The position numbers and the translations under genes were made by a program. A stretch of 6,576 bases of DNA from Firmicutes bacterium UBA7709 (GTDB lineage Bacteria; Bacillota_A; Clostridia; Peptostreptococcales; Anaerovoracaceae). The stretch spans positions 19,547 to 26,122 of the forward strand of contig DLFX01000196.1 in NCBI GenBank assembly GCA_002482405.1, read 5' to 3'. The notes under the pieces were generated by a model. That model saw only the letters and a program-made list of their open reading frames with translations, had not been told where the DNA came from and ran no database searches. Positions 1 through 6,143 of this stretch are shown one piece after another (positions within the stretch are counted from its first letter, which is position 1; each line of letters starts with the position of its first letter).

Positions 1-88
1 GATATTGAGACTCATCCTTTACCACGGTGTCATATACGGTCTTAAGCTGTGATCTTATAAAATCTATATTTTGCGTGTAAAAGTTCAT
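1..88 (-). CDS. N-terminal fragment of a probable Maf-type (DUF115) motility-associated glycosyltransferase, cut by the window edge
   Basis: An open frame starts with ATG at 88-86 on the minus strand and runs off the left edge after 29 codons (MNFYTQNIDFIRSQL and onward). AGGAG at 98-94 lies 5 bases before the ATG, so the start is well supported. It follows the 84-residue gene by 21 bases and is probably co-transcribed with it. The assignment rests mostly on context: Maf proteins transfer CMP-activated nonulosonic acids to flagellin and are commonly encoded beside pseudaminic acid genes. The N-terminus, with its aromatic-Asn-hydrophobic pattern and a later Tyr, resembles the openings of Maf proteins as I remember them, but 29 residues cannot prove a family. 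It could be another flagellar or glycosylation protein. That a gene starts here is much surer than its function. Confidence 0.5.
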   Translation of the reverse strand, partial: MNFYTQNIDFIRSQLKTVYDTVVKDESQY

Positions 89-109
89 ATTTTCTCCTAA
101 CATCTCCGA

Positions 110-364
110 TCATGAAAGCTTTGCTTCCACCAAAGGCTTTAATTCATACTCTAAAAGATCGTTAAATAAAAGGTAGTCCTTGGTCGTCAAAGCGGAGTCC
201 ATCCCCTTGATAATCAATAACAGATCTCCTAATGCCGCCTGGTCAAGGTTTTCGCTTGCCAGGATCAACGCCTCCGTCAACGAAGCGAACTGCCCCATAG
301 CAGCCGGTATCTTAAAATCAAAGATTAATCCTTCTATTTCTTCGATCTGCTTAATGTCGATCAA
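110..364 (-). CDS. Small helical protein of unknown function, 84 residues
   Basis: I do not recognise this family with confidence. The frame opens with TTG at 364-362, and GGAGG at 377-373 lies 8 bases upstream, a strong Shine-Dalgarno match that supports the non-ATG start. It ends at TGA (112-110). The protein is rich in Leu, Ile, Ala, Glu and Asp, has no Cys, Trp or His, and shows no signal peptide or membrane segment. It is predicted by eye to be almost entirely alpha-helical. The C-terminal third has an amphipathic stretch, DYLLFNDLLEYELKPLVE, near residues 63-80. It lies just upstream of a probable glycosyltransferase gene on the same strand, divergent from the pse operon. A role as a small partner or chaperone in flagellin modification or export is a guess from context. 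The reading frame itself is well supported; the function is unknown. Confidence 0.72.
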   Translation of the reverse strand: MIDIKQIEEIEGLIFDFKIPAAMGQFASLTEALILASENLDQAALGDLLLIIKGMDSALTTKDYLLFNDLLEYELKPLVEAKLS

Positions 365-372
365 CTCTTATC

Positions 373-377
373 CCTCC
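373..377 (-). promoter_or_regulatory. Ribosome binding site deciding the TTG start of the 84-residue gene
   Basis: The minus strand reads GGAGG here, 8 bases before the TTG at 364-362. No ATG or GTG offers equally good spacing, so this site fixes the unusual start. Confidence 0.7.
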
Positions 378-435
378 AGTTTTACAGATGAACAATCAAT
401 GGGCTGCCGCTTTAGCCGCACAATCGATTTCCTTC

Positions 436-463
436 ATTAATTGAACTGCACGTTGACTGTCAA
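436..463 (-). promoter_or_regulatory. Possible leftward promoter for the 84-residue gene and its downstream partner
   Basis: The minus strand has a perfect -35 hexamer, TTGACA (463-458). Sixteen bases downstream is ATTAAT (441-436), which matches the -10 consensus at its last four positions but not at the important first two. Transcription would begin near 430, giving a leader of about 65 bases. The -35 is excellent and the -10 weak, so this is tentative. I found no convincing sigma-28 (flagellar) promoter on this strand. Confidence 0.3.
453..463. repeat. 11-bp palindrome TTGAC-T-GTCAA in the divergent promoter region
   Basis: Two perfect 5-base arms flank one central T. On the plus strand the palindrome supplies TTGACT, the -35 box for pseB. 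On the minus strand it supplies TTGACA, the candidate -35 for the leftward genes. Both directions therefore appear to share one site, so a bound regulator or RNA polymerase facing one way would affect the other. It may equally be a chance result of two -35 boxes overlapping. Confidence 0.5.
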
Positions 464-481
464 TTGCTGTTACGATATAAT
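453..481 (+). promoter_or_regulatory. Sigma-A-type promoter for the pse operon
   Basis: TTGACT (453-458) matches the -35 consensus at five of six positions. After the optimal 17-base spacer comes TATAAT (476-481), a perfect -10. Transcription is expected to begin near 488, leaving a leader of about 60 bases before pseB. There is no extended -10 TG. This suggests housekeeping expression of the sugar pathway rather than strict flagellar sigma-28 control. Confidence 0.7.
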
Positions 482-536
482 ATACCATAATTAGACAAAT
501 TTTTAAAGTGGCTATTATAAATAATGATAATATCGC

Positions 537-541
537 GGAGG
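537..541 (+). promoter_or_regulatory. Ribosome binding site deciding the pseB start
   Basis: GGAGG lies 6 bases before the ATG at 548. It would sit inside the coding region if translation began at the in-frame ATG at 524, so it argues for the shorter protein. Confidence 0.75.
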
Positions 542-547
542 AGCTTC

Positions 548-1552
548 ATGTTTACAGATAAAACAATACTTATCACCGGAGGAACAGGATCGTTTGGAAA
601 GACCTTTGCCGAGGTTCTGCTGAGTAAATACGATATTGAAAAGTTGATTATCTATTCCAGGGACGAGTACAAGCAATTTGTGATGCGCAATGAACTGGAA
701 GGGAAATTTACTCGTGACAAACTGGAGAAGGTTCGGTTTTTCATTGGAGACGTCAGGGATAAGGACCGGTTATACCGAGCCTTTTCAAACGTCGATTATG
801 TGGTTCATGCGGCGGCCATGAAGCAGGTGCCCACCTGCGAGTACAACCCCTTTGAAGCGATAAAGACGAATATCCACGGCGCTCAAAATGTGATCGACGC
901 GGCTCTCGACTGCGGAGTCCGAAAAGTAGTCGCCTTATCGACGGATAAAGCGGTCAATCCGATCAATCTGTATGGCGGTACGAAACTGGTCTCTGATAAA
1001 CTCTTTACTGCCGCCAACGCATACAGCGGTATGAATGGAACGGTATTTTCAGTAGTCAGGTATGGGAATGTTGCGGGAAGCAGAGGCTCCGTCATCCCAT
1101 TCTTTAAAAACCTGCTGGATCAAGGGGTCAGGGAGTTGCCAGTAACGGATCAAAGGATGACCAGATTCTGGATCACCCTTGAAGAAGGGGTCGATTTGGT
1201 TATCAAGGCGCTGAGAGAATCCAGGGGCGGGGAAACGTACATATCGAAAATCCCATCGTTTAAAATCACCGACTTGGCATATGCCCTTGGAGGAAGCGAC
1301 ATCGGCATAAAGGAAATCGGCATCCGCGAGGGTGAAAAGCTCCATGAGGTCATGATAACCAAGGATGACAGCCGGCATACCTTTGAGTATGAAAAGCATT
1401 ACATCATATATCCGGATTACGATTGGTGGGACATGGGAAAATATGCTCTGGAAGGCGGCCGCCAGATAGAGGATGGGTTTGAATATAATTCAGGGACCAA
1501 TGTCCATTGGTTAACTGTCAGCGAATTGACTGATTTGACCAGCGCGTATTGA
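548..1552 (+). CDS. pseB: UDP-N-acetylglucosamine 4,6-dehydratase (inverting), first enzyme of pseudaminic acid synthesis
   Basis: PseB (FlaA1 family, extended short-chain dehydrogenase/reductase fold) converts UDP-GlcNAc to UDP-2-acetamido-2,6-dideoxy-beta-L-arabino-hexos-4-ulose in the cytoplasm using bound NADP. The 334-residue product has the nucleotide-binding glycine motif TGGTGSFG at residues 10-17. It also has HAAAMKQVP at 87-95, STDKAVNPINLYGGTK at 131-146 and RYGNVAGSRGSVIP at 171-184. D133, K134 and Y142 line up with the catalytic Asp, Lys and Tyr of H. pylori FlaA1, and K146 completes YxxxK. Most relatives as I recall them have YGATK; here it is YGGTK, a mild change. The length is normal for the family. 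The start at 548 is chosen because GGAGG lies 6 bases upstream and the protein then begins MFTDKTILITGG, as family members do; an in-frame ATG at 524 would add eight unlikely residues. It is the first gene of the operon, and pseF follows after 31 bases. Confidence 0.95.
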   Translation: MFTDKTILITGGTGSFGKTFAEVLLSKYDIEKLIIYSRDEYKQFVMRNELEGKFTRDKLEKVRFFIGDVRDKDRLYRAFSNVDYVVHAAAMKQVPTCEYNPFEAIKTNIHGAQNVIDAALDCGVRKVVALSTDKAVNPINLYGGTKLVSDKLFTAANAYSGMNGTVFSVVRYGNVAGSRGSVIPFFKNLLDQGVRELPVTDQRMTRFWITLEEGVDLVIKALRESRGGETYISKIPSFKITDLAYALGGSDIGIKEIGIREGEKLHEVMITKDDSRHTFEYEKHYIIYPDYDWWDMGKYALEGGRQIEDGFEYNSGTNVHWLTVSELTDLTSAY

Positions 1553-1571
1553 TATAGTATTGATACAGCCA

Positions 1572-1576
1572 GAGGG
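1572..1576 (+). promoter_or_regulatory. Ribosome binding site deciding the pseF start
   Basis: GAGGG lies 7 bases before the ATG at 1584. An in-frame TTG at 1560 would place this site inside the gene and add eight residues not expected in the family. Confidence 0.65.
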
Positions 1577-1583
1577 AAAGCAT

Positions 1584-2276
1584 ATGAGCGGAAATGTAGC
1601 GATCATAACGGCCAGGGGAGGAAGCAAAAGAATTCCCGGGAAAAACATAAAAGAGTTTTGTGGCAAGCCGATTCTTCAATATTCTATTCAGGCCGCCATC
1701 GACAGCGGCATTTTTGATGAAATCATGGTTTCGACGGATGATGCTGAAATCGCGGAAATGACAATTGCCTGCGGGGCCAAGGTTCCATTTATGCGGAGCA
1801 GTAAAAATTCTGATGATTTTGCAACAACAGCGGATGTGATCGGGGAAGTTCTCGCGGAATATAAAAAGACAGACAGAGAATTTCAATATGCCTGCTGCAT
1901 ATACCCGACAGCGCCGTTCGTAACAGGAAAGAAACTGCAGGATGCAATGCGGGAGCTTATCGCTTCCGATGCGGATTCCGTCATACCTGTCGTCGGCTTT
2001 TCCTATCCGCCGCAGCGGGGCTTTGTGATTGAGAACGGCAGGTTGAAGATGAAGTGGCCGGAGCACCTGAACAGCCGGTCTCAGGATCTGGAGACGATAT
2101 ACCATGACTGCGGGCAGTTTTACTGCTTTAAAATATCTTCCTTTCAGCAAACAGGCAAGCTTGTGATGGACAATACCATTCCGTTTCAAATACCGGAATT
2201 GCAGGTACAGGATATTGATACGGAAGAGGATTGGAAGCTTGCGGAGCTGAAGTACAGGATGCTAAATAACTTATAA
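1584..2276 (+). CDS. pseF: Pseudaminic acid cytidylyltransferase
   Basis: PseF couples pseudaminic acid to CMP using CTP, releasing pyrophosphate, and makes the activated donor for flagellin glycosylation. The 230-residue protein starts MSGNVAIITARGGSKRIPGK. The ARGGSKRIPGKN motif at residues 10-21 is the nucleotide-binding signature of CMP-sugar synthetases (NeuA/KdsB-like). Other recognisable blocks are STDDAEIAE at 50-58, YPTAPFV at 107-113, HDCGQFY at 174-180 and QDIDTEEDW at 209-217, whose acidic residues probably bind the catalytic metal. The HDCGQFY block and the neighbouring genes favour PseF over a sialic or legionaminic acid cytidylyltransferase. Length is typical. ATG at 1584 is preferred over TTG at 1560. 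Its TAA stop overlaps the ribosome binding site of pseG, which starts 8 bases later, so the two are probably translationally coupled. Confidence 0.93.
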   Translation: MSGNVAIITARGGSKRIPGKNIKEFCGKPILQYSIQAAIDSGIFDEIMVSTDDAEIAEMTIACGAKVPFMRSSKNSDDFATTADVIGEVLAEYKKTDREFQYACCIYPTAPFVTGKKLQDAMRELIASDADSVIPVVGFSYPPQRGFVIENGRLKMKWPEHLNSRSQDLETIYHDCGQFYCFKISSFQQTGKLVMDNTIPFQIPELQVQDIDTEEDWKLAELKYRMLNNL

Positions 2277-2279
2277 GGG
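2275..2279 (+). promoter_or_regulatory. Ribosome binding site deciding the GTG start of pseG
   Basis: AAGGG overlaps the pseF stop codon and lies 5 bases before GTG at 2285. The nearest in-frame ATG (2294) would be 14 bases away, too far, so GTG is preferred. Confidence 0.5.
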
Positions 2280-2284
2280 TTTGC

Positions 2285-3304
2285 GTGAGAAACATGTTGA
2301 ACTATGATGTCTGTATCTTTACTGAAGGCGGTTCTAAAGCAGGGCTGGGACACATAACAAGATGCCTGGCGTTGTATGATGAACTGGAAAGGCGAGGATT
2401 GAATTCCCTGTTTATTATTAACGCAGAAAGCACTGTTGGGGAGGTTCTAGGCAAAAGGAATTATATCATCGACCGCTGGATCGAAAATTGGCCTGACTAT
2501 TTTTCAGAGAAAAATTCTTTTGAGAAAAGCTGTATTGTCGATTCCTATCTTGCGGATGAAGCGGTTTACTCAGGGATTCAGCGTAAAAGCGTAAAAGCGT
2601 TATTTCTTGATGATACGAACCGAATTGACTATCCTGAAGGAATCATTGTAAACCCTTCTATTTTTGGCAGGGACGAGACATATGTAAGAAAAGCAGGCCG
2701 GCAGTATCTGACCGGCCCCAATTATGTTATTTTACGAAGGGAGTTTCAGCAGAGCGATCATAGGAGAGTAAAAAATTTTCCTTCTGATATCTTAATTATT
2801 TTAGGAGGTTCAGATGTAAAGGGGTTGACGCCAGAGATAATAAGAGCTTTAAACAAGCAGGAATTCGACGGATTAAAAAAACATGTTGTAATAGGAAAAG
2901 CCTTTACCAATATAAAGGACATCGAAGGCATTGCAAAAGCGTGCCAAAACATAAAGTTGTATTATAATCTAGACGCCGCTCAATTGTATAAACTGATGAG
3001 GAAATGCGATCTGGCAGTTACCGCGGCAGGTCAGACCACCAATGAATTGATAGCCGCAAGATTACCCTTTTTATGTATTCAGATCGCTGATAATCAGAAG
3101 CCCAATATGGAAGGGCTTTTGTTCGAAGGTCTGATATATGATTATATCGATAGTGATACAAAAAAGTTTAATTTGATTCGATTTGAAGAACTATTGAGGG
3201 ATTTAATGGAAGGAAAAGCTCGAAAAAGAATTGCGGCGAAAATGGACAAATTCGATTTGAGCCGTGGCGTTAAGAACATAATAGATTGTTTGTTGTCCAA
3301 GTAG
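2285..3304 (+). CDS. pseG: UDP-2,4-diacetamido-2,4,6-trideoxy-beta-L-altropyranose hydrolase
   Basis: PseG cleaves UDP from the nucleotide-linked 2,4-diacetamido sugar, releasing the free hexose used by PseI. It is a GT-B fold hydrolase related to MurG. In the 339-residue product, the N-terminal loop TEGGSKAGLGHITR (residues 13-26) contains H23, which corresponds to the catalytic histidine of the GxGHxxR motif. A linker near DDTNR (109-113) leads to the second domain, with ILGGSD at 172-177 and TAAGQTTNELIAARLP at 246-261, the MurG-like nucleotide-binding block. GTG at 2285 is the likely start; ATG at 2294 would remove three residues and cannot be excluded. By hand count in sampled stretches it is AT-richer (about 28-40% GC) than pseB or pseC. 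A short tandem repeat, GCGTAAAA, occurs at 2581-2600 and a run of seven A at 2875-2881. pseH follows 12 bases after the stop. Confidence 0.93.
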   Translation: MRNMLNYDVCIFTEGGSKAGLGHITRCLALYDELERRGLNSLFIINAESTVGEVLGKRNYIIDRWIENWPDYFSEKNSFEKSCIVDSYLADEAVYSGIQRKSVKALFLDDTNRIDYPEGIIVNPSIFGRDETYVRKAGRQYLTGPNYVILRREFQQSDHRRVKNFPSDILIILGGSDVKGLTPEIIRALNKQEFDGLKKHVVIGKAFTNIKDIEGIAKACQNIKLYYNLDAAQLYKLMRKCDLAVTAAGQTTNELIAARLPFLCIQIADNQKPNMEGLLFEGLIYDYIDSDTKKFNLIRFEELLRDLMEGKARKRIAAKMDKFDLSRGVKNIIDCLLSK

Positions 3305-3316
3305 GAGAGGATCGTT

Positions 3317-3859
3317 ATGATAAAACTCAGAAAGATAAAGGAGCAGGATCTAAAACTAATAATGGAATGGCGAATGCTTCCGGAAGTAACGCGCTATATG
3401 TACACGGACCCCAAATTAACAATAGAAGAGCAGAAGCTATGGTATGATGAAATAAAAAAAAGTCAAATTGACTTATATTGGATCATAGAATATGACTCGA
3501 TTCCAATCGGAGTCTTTTCTATCCGGAGCATTGATAAGATAAATCAACGATGTTCATGGGGATATTACATCGGGGCTTCAGGCTTTAAGGGCAAAGGAAT
3601 CGCCACCGTTCTTGAGTGCAATCTTTATGACTATGCCTTTTATTCTTTAGGCTTAAATAAAGTGTGCTGTGAAGTCTTTGAGTTTAATGACAAAGTCATA
3701 AATATACATCAGAAATTTGGGGCGGAAATAGAAGGAATCCTGAAGGAACATATCATAAAGAATGGTGAAAAATATGATGTAGTGTCCATGGCAATATTAA
3801 AAGGCAAATGGGATTCCATTCGTGAAAATTATCATTACGAAAAGATCGCCATCGAGTAA
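3317..3859 (+). CDS. pseH: UDP-4-amino-4,6-dideoxy-N-acetyl-beta-L-altrosamine N-acetyltransferase
   Basis: PseH transfers an acetyl group from acetyl-CoA to the 4-amino group of the PseC product. The 180-residue protein is a GNAT-fold acetyltransferase. The acetyl-CoA pyrophosphate-binding motif is KGKGIAT at residues 91-97, fitting the R/Q-x-x-G-x-G/A pattern with Lys first. Around it are WGYYIG (81-86), a helix ending near YDYAF (104-108), and FEFNDKVINIHQKFGAEIEG (121-140), the usual GNAT C-terminal block. Length is normal for PseH, and the neighbours make this the clear role over other RimJ/RimL-type enzymes. AGGAG lies 9 bases before the ATG. By hand count it is about 37% GC, clearly lower than pseB and pseC. 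It contains a run of eight A at 3454-3461. The gene looks intact. Confidence 0.92.
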   Translation: MIKLRKIKEQDLKLIMEWRMLPEVTRYMYTDPKLTIEEQKLWYDEIKKSQIDLYWIIEYDSIPIGVFSIRSIDKINQRCSWGYYIGASGFKGKGIATVLECNLYDYAFYSLGLNKVCCEVFEFNDKVINIHQKFGAEIEGILKEHIIKNGEKYDVVSMAILKGKWDSIRENYHYEKIAIE

Positions 3860-3870
3860 TCAAAAGTTCA

Positions 3871-3876
3871 AAGGAG
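3871..3876 (+). promoter_or_regulatory. Ribosome binding site deciding the TTG start of pseI
   Basis: AAGGAG lies 7 bases before the TTG at 3884. The first in-frame ATG is far inside the barrel domain, so TTG is the only sensible start. Confidence 0.75.
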
Positions 3877-3883
3877 AGCGGCA

Positions 3884-4897
3884 TTGAGCGTTAAATTAGT
3901 AGCTGAATTATCAGCCAATCATAATCATAAGATTGAAATTGCAAAGGATACAATAAGGGCGGCCAAGGAATCCGGCGCGGACGCGGTTAAGCTTCAGACA
4001 TATACGCCAGATACGCTGACCATTGACTGCGATAATGATTACTTTAAGCTGACTCAAGGAACGATCTGGGATGGTACAACCCTGTATCAGCTTTATCAGC
4101 AGGCGTATACCCCCTGGGAATGGCACAGAGAGCTGTTCGCGTATGCGGAAGATATCGGCATAGAGATATTCTCAACGCCTTTTGACAGGTCGGCTGTCGA
4201 CTTGCTTGAAGCCTTGGACAACCCCATATATAAAATAGCTTCCTTTGAAATAACAGACTTACCGTTGATCAATTATGCCGCGTCGAAAGGGAAACCGATG
4301 ATAATCTCGACGGGGATCGCAACCCTCGACGAGATTGAAGCTGCGGTATCGGCCTGCAGAAATCAGGGATGCGACGACATTACTCTGCTTCAATGCACGT
4401 CTGAATATCCGGCAAGACCTGAAGACGCAAACCTCCTGACCATGCTTGATCTGAAGAAAAGGTTTGATGTCAAGATAGGTCTTTCAGATCATACTATGGG
4501 ATTTGAAGTGCCGGTGGTTGCGGCGTCTATGGGTGCGGCCCTGATCGAGAAGCATTTTATAATCGATCGGGGTATCGGAGGACCCGACGCGACTTTTTCG
4601 ATGACCCCCGATGAACTACTTGAAATGACGGAGAAGATCAGAAACATTGAAAAAATTCTTGGCAGGGTAAATTATGAGATCGACGATTCGAAAGAAAAAA
4701 GCCGTACTTTTTCAAGAAGTCTTTTCGTTGTAGAGGATGTGAAAAAGGGCCAGATGGTGACAGAAAAGAATGTGAGATCCATCAGGCCGGGATACGGGAT
4801 AAGCCCAAAATATTTAGAGAAAATATTAGGCGAAAAATTTACGGAAGATGTTGAAAGAGGAACCCCCATGCGATGGGAATTGATCAGGAGAGTTTAA
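3884..4897 (+). CDS. pseI: Pseudaminic acid synthase
   Basis: PseI condenses 2,4-diacetamido-2,4,6-trideoxy-L-altrose with phosphoenolpyruvate to form pseudaminic acid, in the cytoplasm and dependent on a divalent metal. The 337-residue product has the NeuB-type TIM-barrel domain at about residues 5-260. Motifs are AELSANHN (7-14), GADAVKLQTYTPDT (31-44), FSTPFD (96-101), YKIASFEITD (116-125), STGIATLDE (142-150), LLQCTSEYPA (168-177) and GLSDHTMG (199-206). H203 and H224 have the same 21-residue spacing as the metal-binding histidines 215 and 236 of meningococcal NeuB. The GGPDATFS block (232-239) is the version I associate with PseI rather than sialic acid synthases. A C-terminal SAF (antifreeze-like) domain covers about 278-337, with RSIRPGYGISPK at 298-309. 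The start is TTG at 3884, with AAGGAG 7 bases upstream; the N-terminus is short compared with many relatives. The stop is one base before pseC. Confidence 0.95.
   Translation: MSVKLVAELSANHNHKIEIAKDTIRAAKESGADAVKLQTYTPDTLTIDCDNDYFKLTQGTIWDGTTLYQLYQQAYTPWEWHRELFAYAEDIGIEIFSTPFDRSAVDLLEALDNPIYKIASFEITDLPLINYAASKGKPMIISTGIATLDEIEAAVSACRNQGCDDITLLQCTSEYPARPEDANLLTMLDLKKRFDVKIGLSDHTMGFEVPVVAASMGAALIEKHFIIDRGIGGPDATFSMTPDELLEMTEKIRNIEKILGRVNYEIDDSKEKSRTFSRSLFVVEDVKKGQMVTEKNVRSIRPGYGISPKYLEKILGEKFTEDVERGTPMRWELIRRV
4886..4890 (+). promoter_or_regulatory. Ribosome binding site deciding the GTG start of pseC
   Basis: AGGAG lies within the end of pseI, 8 bases before GTG at 4899. The in-frame ATG at 4908 would be 17 bases away, so GTG is preferred and translation is probably coupled to that of pseI. 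Confidence 0.65.
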
Positions 4898-4898
4898 A

Positions 4899-6035
4899 GT
4901 GGAAAAAATGAAGTATATACCTTACGGAAAACAATTGATCGACGAAGAGGATATTCAGTCCGTCATCGAAGTCCTTAGGTCAGATTTTTTGACCACCGGC
5001 CCGAAAATCAACGAGTTTGAAGAGACCTTGGCCCGGTACGTCCATGCCAGATATGCTGTAGCTGTCTCAAATGGCACCGCCGCGTTGCACCTCGCGTGTC
5101 TGGCGACGGGAATAAAAAACGGGGATGAGGTGATCACCTCCCCGATTACCTTTGCGGCGTCTGCAAACTGTATTCTATACTGCGGCGCAAAACCGGTTTT
5201 TGCCGACATAGATCCTGTTACCTACAATATCGATCCGAAGGATGTCCGAAAGAAGATCACCCGAAATACGAAGGCGATCATACCGGTCCACTTCACAGGG
5301 CAGCCCTGTGATATGGATGAGATCCGCGGAATTGCCGAAGAGCATAACTTGATCGTCATAGAGGACGCGGCCCATGCTCTCGGCGCGGAGTATAAGGGGA
5401 AGAGGATCGGCGGAATATCGGACATGACCACCTTCAGCTTTCATCCGGTCAAACATATCACGACCGGAGAAGGCGGGGCGATCACAACGAACGATGAGGA
5501 ATTGTACAACCGGCTGATGCTTTACAGAAATCATGGCATCACAAGAGATCCGTCGATGATGCTGAATCATGACGGCGGCTGGTACTATGAGATGCAGGAG
5601 CTGGGTTACAATTATCGCATCACAGATTTTCAATGCGCGTTGGGGATCAGCCAATTTAAGAAGCTTGACGGATTTATCGCCAGGCGCCATGAAATCGCCA
5701 GGGTTTATGATAAAGCCTTTCATGGCTTGAAAGACTTGGTGATTCCCGCACAGTCAGAAAGCAGCTATAGCAGTTATCACCTGTATGTGGTCCAGCTTCA
5801 GGCAATGGACAGAAAAATATTCTATGATAGCCTCAGGGACTCCGGGATCGGAGTTAACGTCCACTATATTCCTGTTTATAAGCATCCCTATTACCAGAGA
5901 AACGGATTTGAACGTGTATGCTGTGAAAATGCGGAGGGGCTGTACAAAAAACTTGTAAGCCTTCCCATATTTCCGGCGCTCACCAAGGAAGAACAGGGCT
6001 ATGTGATCGAGCAGGTTGAACGGTTATTGAGATAA
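4899..6035 (+). CDS. pseC: UDP-4-amino-4,6-dideoxy-N-acetyl-beta-L-altrosamine transaminase
   Basis: PseC is a pyridoxal-phosphate aminotransferase of the DegT/DnrJ/EryC1/StrS family. It converts the 4-keto sugar made by PseB to the 4-amino sugar, normally with L-glutamate as donor. The 378-residue product opens with IPYGKQLIDEEDI (7-19). It has SNGTAALHLA (57-66) for cofactor phosphate binding, ITSPITFAASANC (79-91), EDAAHALGA (155-163) with D156 placed to contact the pyridine nitrogen, and FSFHPVKHITTGEGG (179-193). K185 is the expected Schiff-base lysine. GYNYRITDFQCALG (236-249) and NVHYIPVYKHPYYQ (320-333) are further family blocks. All key residues are present and length is normal. Its GC content (about 50% in sampled stretches) resembles pseB more than pseG or pseH. 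It is the last gene of the operon, although its substrate comes from PseB, the first gene; many pse clusters place pseB and pseC side by side. A terminator follows. Confidence 0.95.
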   Translation: MEKMKYIPYGKQLIDEEDIQSVIEVLRSDFLTTGPKINEFEETLARYVHARYAVAVSNGTAALHLACLATGIKNGDEVITSPITFAASANCILYCGAKPVFADIDPVTYNIDPKDVRKKITRNTKAIIPVHFTGQPCDMDEIRGIAEEHNLIVIEDAAHALGAEYKGKRIGGISDMTTFSFHPVKHITTGEGGAITTNDEELYNRLMLYRNHGITRDPSMMLNHDGGWYYEMQELGYNYRITDFQCALGISQFKKLDGFIARRHEIARVYDKAFHGLKDLVIPAQSESSYSSYHLYVVQLQAMDRKIFYDSLRDSGIGVNVHYIPVYKHPYYQRNGFERVCCENAEGLYKKLVSLPIFPALTKEEQGYVIEQVERLLR

Positions 6036-6080
6036 GGACCTGCAATGAATTGAACCGGTGGACATCGAAAATATGAGATA

Positions 6081-6112
6081 GCAAAAGGCCGCCATTGCTG
6101 GCGGCCTTTTGC
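6081..6112. terminator. Bidirectional intrinsic terminator between pseC and flagellin
   Basis: A perfect 13-bp stem has arms GCAAAAGGCCGCC (6081-6093) and GGCGGCCTTTTGC (6100-6112) around a six-base loop. The GC-rich core is flanked by A4 on one side and T4 on the other, so RNA made in either direction forms the hairpin followed by a short U run. It sits 45 bases after the pseC stop and 31 bases after the flagellin stop, so it can end both convergent units. The rest of 6036-6143 shows nothing else I can name. Confidence 0.88.
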
Positions 6113-6143
6113 CGATGTGTAGATCTTATGCCTTCTGTTATAC

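Noticed and set aside
398..420. GC-rich patch with a GGCT...AGCC inverted repeat in the divergent region
   Set aside because: The arms are only four bases with an eight-base loop and no U run, too weak to call a terminator or regulatory hairpin.
180..440. 86-codon plus-strand open frame overlapping the 84-residue gene
   Set aside because: It is antisense to a gene with a good ribosome binding site, has no recognisable features, and runs through the promoter region.
491..518. Second sigma-A-like pair TTAGAC (491-496) and TATTAT (513-518)
   Set aside because: Both boxes and the 16-base spacing are weaker than the TTGACT-17-TATAAT promoter just upstream, and the leader would be very short.
504..530. 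Sigma-28-like promoter: TAAA (504-507), 15 bases, then AATGATAA (523-530)
   Set aside because: Only the GATAA half of the -10 fits, and transcription would start inside or after the pseB ribosome binding site.
524..547. In-frame ATG at 524 that would lengthen PseB by eight residues
   Set aside because: It places the strong GGAGG site inside the gene, has no good site of its own, and gives an N-terminus unlike PseB proteins.
1560..1583. In-frame TTG at 1560 that would lengthen PseF by eight residues
   Set aside because: It lacks a ribosome binding site at the right distance, while ATG at 1584 has GAGGG at 7 bases and matches the family start.
1518..2189. Long minus-strand open frame of 223 codons opposite pseF
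   Set aside because: It is a shadow of the clearly identified pseF and the end of pseB; its sequence is basic, Cys- and His-rich and resembles no protein family.
5175..5723. Minus-strand open frame of 182 codons opposite pseC
   Set aside because: It lies wholly antisense to the well-conserved pseC and shows no family features.
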